A DNA stretch of 64,000 nt from Formicarius rufipectus (Eukaryota > Chordata > Aves > Passeriformes > Formicariidae): NCBI GenBank assembly GCA_013399695.1, contig VXAU01002071.1, positions 2,026,949 to 2,090,948 of the forward strand, given 5' to 3'. The position numbers and the translations under genes were made by a program. Each line of letters begins with the position of its first letter. Positions within the stretch are counted from its first letter, which is position 1. The notes below the pieces were generated by a model. That model did no database searches. It worked only from the letters and a program-made list of their open reading frames with translations, and was not told the origin of the DNA. Below, one piece after another: positions 55,993-64,000 of this stretch.

Positions 55993-58900
55993 CTGTGCAC
56001 GGGAGAGAAGCTGGGTCAGGTCTGGGGTCACCCCGGGGCCAGCAGGGAATTGGAGGGGCTCCCTCTGCCCGAGGGTGAAACGCAAGAGGGGCTGAGGTGC
56101 TGCTGAGAACAGCTCGGGGTGGGTGTGTGTCTGCAGGTGCCCGCAGAGCATCACCTGCCACTCGGGGTGGGAGAGCTGCCCACAGACAGCACGGGGGGTG
56201 CTGAGGGTCTGCCACGGCTTCCCAGAGTTCCCAGTCATTCTCCGGGGGAGAGATGCACAGCAGTGAGAGCCTGGTCTTGGACTTACCCCTGGCACAGGGT
56301 GATTTTGGTGATTTAGCACTGTTGGGTTGCTTGGTTGTTTAATCCTCTCTGCAGGGCAGCTCTGTGCTCTGCCATCTCTGTGGTGCTGCAGCAGCACAGG
56401 GACACTCGGCTCTCAGGGAGGGTGGCCTGTCCTCTGCAGGGGCGCTGGTAGTTTATTAACTTTGGGATCTGACAATATAAGGCTGTCCAAAAATACACAT
56501 CTCTTAACAACTGACAGAAGTCACTCTGCAACAGCACAGGCATTCAAGTCTCCTCATGTTTGTTTATCCCTGACCTTCTGGATCTCCAAGGGGACAAGTT
56601 AGATGATAAAAAGCAATCCAGAATAAAGCAAACAAGACAAATGAATGCCCTCTTCCTTTCTGATAATTTTTGATGGTTCCTTTTAGCATTTCAGTATTTC
56701 TTCTGAATTGCTGCCTGCTCCTCTGTCAAGTGCTGATTTGCCTTTTTCTACAGTTAATTTATGACTCAAACACCATTAAAAGTAAATACATGAAATAGCT
56801 GTGGCTATTAAAAAATAATTACATTGTGCTGTAGTTTAAAATGCTGCATAATCCCTTAAATAACATGGAGCTCGTGATTCTCCCTTCTAATTAGAGGTGC
56901 TAATGGGCAGACACTGTAGGAAGAACAAAGTATCTGCAGAGGGTCCAAGGAGCAGAGTGACTCCAGGAGCTCCTGTGTGACTGACTCCGGCCTTCAGCAT
57001 TTGAGAGGTTTGTTTAACCTCAAGACCTTCTGCTCAAACAGACAATTTCCCAGGCAAAGACACGTACAGGGAACGAGGCTGCAGCTTTAATTGGGTGACT
57101 TAGACTATGACCAGTCTGAAAAATAGGTTGTCTTTTGACCCCCCCCCCAAAATGGGGACATCCAAAATTGGCTTTATTTTCCATACTTCACCTAGATTTC
57201 CCTGTCCCATTTTAATGCTGAGGCTCCTAATCAGCATTTGAGAGTGAAATCTCTGTGCTGGGGCCAAGGTCCCATCTGGTCACCCTGAGAAAGGGGCACG
57301 AGTTGTATTTGCAAGGTTTAGGCTGAGAACACAAGAAGAAAGTGAAACTGGATCTTGAGGTTTTTTCTGAAAACTTTCCCAAACTGCTTTGCTGCTTTAG
57401 GCTCTGCGTGAGGCTGGCCAAAATCCACAGGGACTCCTGCTACTCACGAGGAGTCAGGGGGAGGGAGCAGGGGATGAGAGGCTGAAGGATATTCCCTTTT
57501 CCAGTTCCATGGCATTGTCCCTCTGTTCGTGGTAATTCCACTGCCATGAAATTGTTCCTTCTGTATGCAAGTGTGTGCCCTTGTGTGCCTGTTCCCTTCC
57601 ACAGGGCTCTTATCTCTGTAATCAGGGCTGGATTTGGGGTGCAGGGCTGGGCTTTGCAGGGAGGCTCTGGGGGAACCACTGAGGACTCCCATTGCTTTGC
57701 TGGAGGAATTGCCAGAGTGCCCCAACTCTCCTCACCTGTGGCAGCAAAGGTTTCCTCCTCCTCTCCAGTTCAGCCACTTGTTCAAGTGTGTTCAGTCTCA
57801 GGCTGTTGCAATGAACATTATTCCCTTTGCCTCCAGGCTAGCAGCGGATCAAATATTAATAGCTGTACTCCATGTGGACTGGAGATGGTTCATTTCTGAG
57901 GTCTGTTCCCTTTTCTTTTTGAAACAGGGCCACCAGCCATCTAAATAATTAAAGCCCCACAGCTTTTGTAGTTTAGAACAGACGTTGTTATTTTAAAAAA
58001 TGTCAGTGGGGCAGGACAGAAGTGAATCCAATTCTCCTTACACAAAAGACTGGCTGGGATCGTCACCTCGCCCAACTCCGTGGCCCCGCCGGGATTACAT
58101 TTGGTAGATATCTTGATTAACTCAGCTAGAGAAGTTAATTAAAATTGGTGCCTAAAATTGGTTTGGCCCTCCAGACAGTTTCCTACATTGGGTTAGAAAC
58201 AAGTCTAAAGCAACAGTTCAGGTCTTTGTGTGCGAGTCTGTGTAAATGTGAATTGTTGGGAAAGCATCTCTATGGCTCGAGCTTTGTGTGATGTTTAGAT
58301 GCCTGTCACCTGGTCAGGTGGGTTGTGGTAGTTCTGTCGAGCCTGACAGCAACAAAGGGGTTTAAGAGCTTCCAAATCCTGCCTGTTTTTACCACATGTG
58401 GGGATGTTTTTGTCATCCGTGCCCTGCAGAGCTCAGTGCTTCTGGTCTGAGGACAGAAGATGGACAAGTGGAGGACTGTGGCTTTCTGTTTTTCCACTGC
58501 AAATGTCTTTTTTTTTTTGGAGGGGAGATAGCTGTCTTCTTCATCTTATCCCCCAAATGTGGCAGACTAAAGGTCATCAGGGCCAGGCCTGAGATCACTG
58601 TTACTGAATATAACCCCTGCACAGAGAGTCTAAAAAAGGAAAAGAAAGCAGCACACTGTGTCTGCATGGAGAGTGGGGAGAGGAGTTGCTAGGAAACCAC
58701 AGGATCTCAAAATGCATATGACCTAATCTGGAAGATAATTTATATGATGAAAATAATAATACTAATGACAGCCACTTACAGGTTAGAATGATTAATTTGG
58801 TTATCTTGGAGCCCACGTGTTTCTGAGAGCAGGATGGAAGGCAGGGCTCGATACCTGCAGGGCTTTTCTGGTTTTTGAGAAACTGGAGACTTGGGATAAC

Positions 58901-59350
58901 CAGAAAGGACCTGTCCAGGTGGAGAGCTGAGGGGCAGTGGGGAGGATGTCAGCATCCTGGGTATCTGCACTTCCCAAAGGGACTGGCACAGGAGGAAAAA
59001 ATAGCCTGTGTTCATCTTTTAGCTTTTTGGAGAAGTGCAAGGAGCAGGAGCTGCTGGCTGAGGAAACTGCTTACCAGATGGCAGGCTCAGGAAACAGCTA
59101 ATTATTATTTATTAATGATTTTCGTCTAGTTCTTATGGAGATAACGCTCACTCTTGATTTATGGGGTCTAATAAACTATTAAGCTACAGCCCAGGACACA
59201 GTTTTGCATTTGCCAGACATCTTCAGCTTTCCAGACCTTTGGTGCTTGAGCAAGGGGTGACTGGAGCTCCTGTGTCAGTGCCACGGGCACAGGTCCTGCA
59301 TCCACCCTTTGGGACTGCAGCTCTTGCCAGCACTGACCTTCAGGGGATGG

Positions 59351-59600
59351 CTGAGGTTGGAAGGGACCTCTGGAAATCAGATCACAGGTCATCAGCTCCA
59401 ACTTCCCTGCTCAAACAGGTCCACCTACACCCAGTTGCCCAGACCTGTGTTCAGGTGGCTTTTGAATATCTCCAAAGATGGAAACCTGAATATATTTATA
59501 CACATCAACAGGATCCCTCTGAGCCTTCCTTTTTAAGCTAAAATGTCCTGGTTCATTCAGCCTTTCCTCATGTTTGATGTGCTCCATCCATATCCCATCT
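59351..59600 (-). mobile_element. CR1 LINE fragment
   Basis: Complement of CR1: 'ctgaggttggaagggacctc', 'cagctccaacttccctgctc', 'cacccagttgcccagacctg', 'gaatatctccaaagatggaa', 'tttttaagctaaaatgtcct', 'catgtttgatgtgctccatc'. It is AT-richer and older-looking than the other copies. Confidence 0.85.
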
Positions 59601-62493
59601 ACATTTATCTTTAAAACCACACTAAGACGATTCCTGGCAGAAAATGCAGCTACACAAGATAATTAACAATGCTTCTCATGCTAATTCCTAAACAGTTAAT
59701 AGTTTGAATGTGAATAGACCTATTGGTGACTGCTCCAGAGTACCCCACTGGTCATTTATGGTTCAGATGAAGCTGCTCTCAAGTAATCAACAGAATATCT
59801 GGTTTTTCTTCTCCAGGTGCAATATGCCAGCCCATTCAGCAAGTCTTGATTTTCTTGCTTTTGTCTGCACCTCTTGCTAGTTTGGGGTTGGGGCTTAAAT
59901 TCAAGATGGAAAGAACCTGCTTGATTTTCAAGTTGGAGAAGGTAACAAGCAGATTGTAGAGTTAAACAGGAGTTTGTGCAGGTTTAACACCAGGGCTTGG
60001 AGTGTGGAACAGCAGAAAAGCATCTTCTTGTAGTTATGTTCTCACCGTCCTAAAATGGTCTTGTCAGTGGTACCTTTGACTAATTTTAGCATAAACCTCA
60101 GAAAGGAATTCAGCAGAGGCTTCAGTTTGTACTTTTGAGTGGGAACTCAGTGCCCAAATGTAACTTGGAATGGATGGAACCTTCACCTGGTGGAAACCAG
60201 CTCAGCTCCCCAGCCTATTGTGGCACTCGGTCCTTGCCAAACAGAACATGGAAAATCCTTCATTATTTAAAAAAAAAAAAAAGAAAATGGTGTGGGCAAG
60301 ACATGAAATGGTCTCCTGTCAGTGGAGAGCTTTCCTCAGTACAGTGAGGCAACACTGATCAGCTGTCCTACTTGTGACACTGGGAAGCTGCTTTGCCATC
60401 TCCAACAATTGGGGGTGGGGGCTGTTCCTGTGTTTGGATGCTGAGTGAGACCATGGCTGTGTAGAGAGCAAATGGTCCATCTCCTAAGTCCCAGTTGTTC
60501 TCCTGCTTGCCACGGCCCCTCTGGCTGTGGGAAGGGGCAGGCCCTGCAGGTACAACAGTGTTATGTGAGCTGGAAACGAGGTTTTTTGCTTTTTCTCTTT
60601 TTAACCTTTGTTTTTCCTAAGAAACAAAGTAAGCACATTAAAATTTTCCTCCCTCTCCAACCTTTACATTAAACAGCTTTTGAGCCAAGTTTAAATATTC
60701 TGTCACTTTTGCTTTGGGGGAGATGTTATAGAGCTGCATATGAAAATTAGATAGTGTAGAACTCATTATATTCCTATATAATTTGATAGAACCACTTACA
60801 GTCAGACCTTGATCTTATTTTGGGCCTCTTCATTACTTTCCAGAGATGAAAGATTCCCCTCTCCTCCTCTGTGCCTTTCCTTTTAATCCTACCTTACCCT
60901 TGGCACCATTAAAGCAACAGAACATCATTTCAAATGAACTTTATCGTTTAATCTTTTCCAACACTGAAGAACATGATGTTCAACCTATTTATAGAACAAT
61001 GCACAGAATATGGAGTTTAATGGCTCTGGCCTTCTCTGCCAGTCACAGATATCCTGGCTGATTAAACACAGAATTGGAAAATTATCATTATATGCAAAAT
61101 TCACTGAGAAATGCAGGCTGGTGAGGAAGGCCCTGGAGCACTTGGACCGGTCCCTTCCTATTGTAAACTTCTTTTTGTACATTTTCATGTTGAGATTTAC
61201 AAGCTCTGGCTCAAACTTAGTGAAGCTCTTACTCCTGCAGGGCATTTATTTTAAAATTCATTCTCAAGCTTAGAAAACTTCTCCTGATTTCCACCCTCTA
61301 TTTAGCCATTGCCAGTTTTACTCAGTTGCTGTTGTATTGTCATTCTCTTTTCACACAGACCATTCCCTTTCTGGTGTTTTCTGCAGGGAAGAATAAAATG
61401 AACTTCACTCTTTTTTTAAGCTTGACAATTCTCACTTTATCCCCTTGCTTGACATTTAAATAGTAAGCTTTTTTGGAGGCCATTTCATATTTTTATCCCC
61501 TGAAGATGCACTGCTTATTTTTAATACCTTTTTCCAAGTTGTCTATGTATTCATCCACCCAAGCAGGGTCACAGGCAGCCCTTGATCTCTGTAAGAACCG
61601 ACCTTATGGGCAGTTCTCCCTTGATTGAATTATGTTTTCCACAGTTGCTGCATCTTGGCTGAAATTCAAAGCTCCCTTTATGCTGAAGTTCCCACGCTAC
61701 CACTCCAGCAGACTGACAAAGCCAACCCTCTTCCCTTCTCTTTCCCTTCCTGAAATAATAACACAAGAAATTCCTACTTAGACTGGGTTTTAATATTTTT
61801 AGTGCAGTAACAGATTTTAGAACCTGGGTGAAAATTGCTCCAGGGATGGGTGGTTAAATAGGTGCCCAATTCTAGTGGGAATAGTCTGGTACAGTTAGAG
61901 TTGTTATAGGGTTTAAATCAGAGTGTTGGAATTTATCTAGAAACTTGTTACTTAATAAAAATCTCAGGAAAAGACCCTCCTGTTCTCCTGCATCATTACC
62001 AGAGATGTTGCTGCTCTCCATTAGCCTAACCCAAGGTCCTGTGTTTCACTGGAAGCCAAGTGTGATGAGCACCTGTCTGCCTGTGATTTATCTCTCTGTC
62101 TTTTTTTATCTGTGTTTCCAGATCCAACTCTTGTAACATCTTTCACACAGCTCACACCCCTAATTAATGGCTATAAAGCATTCAGGGGGTGGAGGAATTA
62201 ACAGAATTTGATCTGGTGTCACATGCCAACTTACTTGCCCTGATAAATGAGCCTAATTAATGATGTGGAGGCCTGTGTTAGCTGCAGAAAAGGAGGGGAT
62301 TGCTCACATAGTGCAGCTCACACCCACCCAGGGAGGTGCTGAAAACATGGGGGGTGTGATGGGGACAGTGACCACAAACCTTTGAAATGAGACAAAAAAA
62401 TAAGTCTGTAAAGTCTGTGGCCTTCACTGTCCCCCATGGAAGGAAGCCCAGGAAAAGAGACAATGGTGGGGCTCTTGTCCTGCTCCCTGGCAG

Positions 62494-62645
62494 TCATGGA
62501 ATCATCGAGGTAGGAAGAGATCTCCAAGATCTGAGTCCAACCCAAGCCTGATGCCCACCTTGTCCCTCAGCCCAGAGCACCGAGTGCCACATCCAGTCAT
62601 TCCTTGGATACCTCCAGAGGTGGGGACTCCAAACCTCCCTGGGCA
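62494..62645 (-). mobile_element. CR1 LINE 3'-end fragment
   Basis: Complement of a CR1 tail: 'atggaatcatcgaggtagga', 'agatctccaagatctgagtc', 'ttggatacctccagaggtgg', 'ggactccaaacctccctggg'. Same subfamily and orientation as 54724-55165. Confidence 0.88.
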
Positions 62646-62882
62646 CCCTCTTCCCTGCCCCATCCCTCTTCCCTGCCTCATCCCTCTTCCCTTCTCCATC
62701 CCTCTTCCCTGTGCTACGAGTTTTCAGCATTAATTGACAAAAGCATCGCCTGCTGGCAAAGAGAATTGCCCAGAACTCATTACATGCCAACAAAGTGGTG
62801 GTGCAATTCCTTCCTTATTGAAGCTGTGCCTGGGTTCTCTGGGGACAAATCTCTTGCACTAGAGGAAAAAAAAATCCACCCC

Positions 62883-63013
62883 AAACCCATCTCAAATCCA
62901 TCCCAAGCCCATCTCAAATCCATCCCAAGCCCATCCCAAATCCTTCCCAAACCCGTTCCAAATCCATCCCAAACCCATCTCAAATCCATCCCACACCCAC
63001 CCCAACCCCACCC
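62883..63013. repeat. 22-bp tandem repeat, about 6 copies
   Basis: Five full 22-base units of the form aaacccatctcaaatccatccc with a few substitutions, plus a decayed sixth. The array directly abuts the CpG-rich block at 63.0 kb. Confidence 0.95.
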
Positions 63014-63500
63014 GGGTCCGTGTCGGTCCCGGCTGTGTCGGGGCTCTCTCCCCGAGCTCGGGCCGGTCCCGGCTCTGTCCCTGGTGCTGAAGCGCTCCGG
63101 GCTCGCCGCAGCCCGCGGGGTCTCCGCGGCTCTCGGGCTGCTCCGGCCCCATCGCAGCTCCCTGCCTTCCCCCCGTGGGGCAGGAACACGCGTGGAGCTG
63201 CTCGCACCGGGCTGGAGGGATGCAGGGCTGGAGGGCTGCGCTCCACGGGCAGCAGGGACCGGCACCGGCAGCGCTGCAGCCCCGCGGCAGGGCAGCAACC
63301 AGGGGATGCTCCCCACGGGGCAGTTCGTGGGCTGAGCTGCCTTCCCTCCCTGCACGGCGCTCCTGGGCAGGCTGCGAGTTCCCCATGCGGATATTTTTAA
63401 TTTTTTTTGATATTCTCTGTAAGTTCGATGCCCACCCTCGAGTCCCTTGCCTGCTCGTTAGCCGCGCTCTGGCGGCGGTCGCTGTTCTCTGTGACTGGGC
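63014..63500. promoter_or_regulatory. CpG-rich block within a KCND3 intron
   Basis: CpG is dense from the end of the 22-bp repeat to about 63.5 kb, in otherwise AT-rich intron. A short duplicated phrase (cggtcccggct, at about 63025 and 63065) lies in it. No recognised exon overlaps it on either strand. It could be an internal KCND3 promoter, a non-coding RNA promoter or an orphan CpG island. Confidence 0.4.
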
Positions 63501-64000
63501 AGCAAAGCTCGTGCTGTCGTTTCTGCTGCTTTGTGTGGTGGGCGAGGGAGAATTGCCAGCGCAGAAAGCTCTGATGGACAAATTAAAAACCCTGGGTAGG
63601 GCTCTTACTGCCATTTGATGGTTTCACTTTATGGCCTCGTGTGTGAACGTGACCTAACTCTGCAAGAATCCACCGAGCCAGGGAAAGAAGTGCATTTATG
63701 CCAGTTTTAGGCATGAATAAAGGAGTCACAGATGGAAGTATGGAAGGGAAATGCTGCTGTGGCGTCAGAGCTGGACAAAACAGTGAAAGTGGCTGTAATG
63801 GGGAGATGAAAGAGGAGGGCAGGCTGTGCCTGTGCCCGGAGAGCCCTGCCTTGGGCTGCTTTAGAGCCGGGTGCGATGCAGCAGTCACTGCTTGATGGGA
63901 TTTTTCAGCACCTTCAAACTACAACGTCTTGTTCTGAGTCAGACTTTGGAGGCCACTGCTGCTGGGTGGAGTGGAGTCCTGAGGGTCTGGGACTCCTCGA

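Larger units (their letters stand above)
55993..64000 (-). other. KCND3: KCND3 intron, running past the window edge
   Basis: At least 8 kb. The next upstream coding exon in the family (end of the pore and S6, with V-L-V-I-A-L-P-V-P-V-I-V) was looked for on the minus strand and not found. The stretch contains CR1 fragments, a 22-bp tandem repeat and a CpG-rich block, listed separately. Confidence 0.8.

Noticed and set aside
63415..63618. Plus-strand frame with a hydrophobic segment (L-V-L-S-F-L-L-L-C-V-V)
   Set aside because: It is short, has no recognisable family, and sits at the edge of a CpG-rich block. A signal-anchor-like stretch alone is not enough.
1..64000. tRNA, rRNA, CRISPR arrays, retroviral or CR1 coding domains
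   Set aside because: No tRNA-like T-arm/anticodon pattern, no spaced identical repeats, and no reverse transcriptase or integrase motifs were seen by reading. Only 3'-end CR1 fragments are present.

Overview
This window reads as vertebrate nuclear DNA, most likely from a bird. Three single-copy genes are recognisable by their conserved proteins, in the order INKA2 (minus), DDX20 (plus), KCND3 (minus). As I recall it, this matches the order and orientation at human 1p13.2. The avian inference rests on many CR1 LINE fragments, a compact DDX20 gene (11 coding exons in about 6 kb), short GC-rich minisatellites in introns and UTRs, and assembly gaps (runs of N) placed inside such repeats. CR1 elements also occur in other reptiles, so 'bird' is an inference.

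Layout. Positions 1-9.9 kb hold no recognisable gene, only CR1 relics and small tandem repeats. From about 9.92 to 11.71 kb lies the 3' part of INKA2 (PAK4-inhibitor family) on the minus strand: 3' UTR, poly(A) signal and the large last coding exon. Its short first coding exon was not found. It may be hidden in the N gap inside a GC-rich, CpG-rich, repeat-filled block at 20.2-21.6 kb, which looks like the INKA2 promoter region. Positions 21.6-27.8 kb appear gene-free.

DDX20 (Gemin3, a DEAD-box helicase of the SMN complex) runs from a CpG island promoter at about 27.9-28.2 kb to 34.2 kb. All 11 coding exons were joined by hand with GT-AG junctions and consistent phases, giving 783 codons plus stop. 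About 1.3 kb past its stop there is a second, diverged copy of the intron 10/exon 11 boundary (about 35.49-35.70 kb) with an intact splice acceptor and an in-frame stop. This is the most unusual structural feature here.

From 42.56 kb to the right edge lies the 3' half of KCND3 (Kv4.3 A-type potassium channel) on the minus strand. Five coding exons of the cytoplasmic C-terminus are present, including the 57-base cassette exon for the 19-residue insert of the long isoform. The N-terminal, voltage-sensor and pore exons lie beyond the window. The KCND3 3' UTR probably fills much of 37-42.5 kb and converges on the DDX20 3' end. The KCND3 introns contain CR1 copies, a ten-copy 23-bp minisatellite, and a second CpG-rich block at 63.0-63.5 kb.

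The three genes are neighbours by conserved synteny and do not form a functional operon. I see no tRNA, rRNA, CRISPR, viral gene or intact transposase/reverse transcriptase. The candidates most worth following are the DDX20 exon-11 duplicate (possible alternative terminal exon), the weak splice sites and GCATG motifs around the KCND3 cassette exon, the intronic CpG block at 63 kb, and the INKA2 5' exon hidden by a gap.
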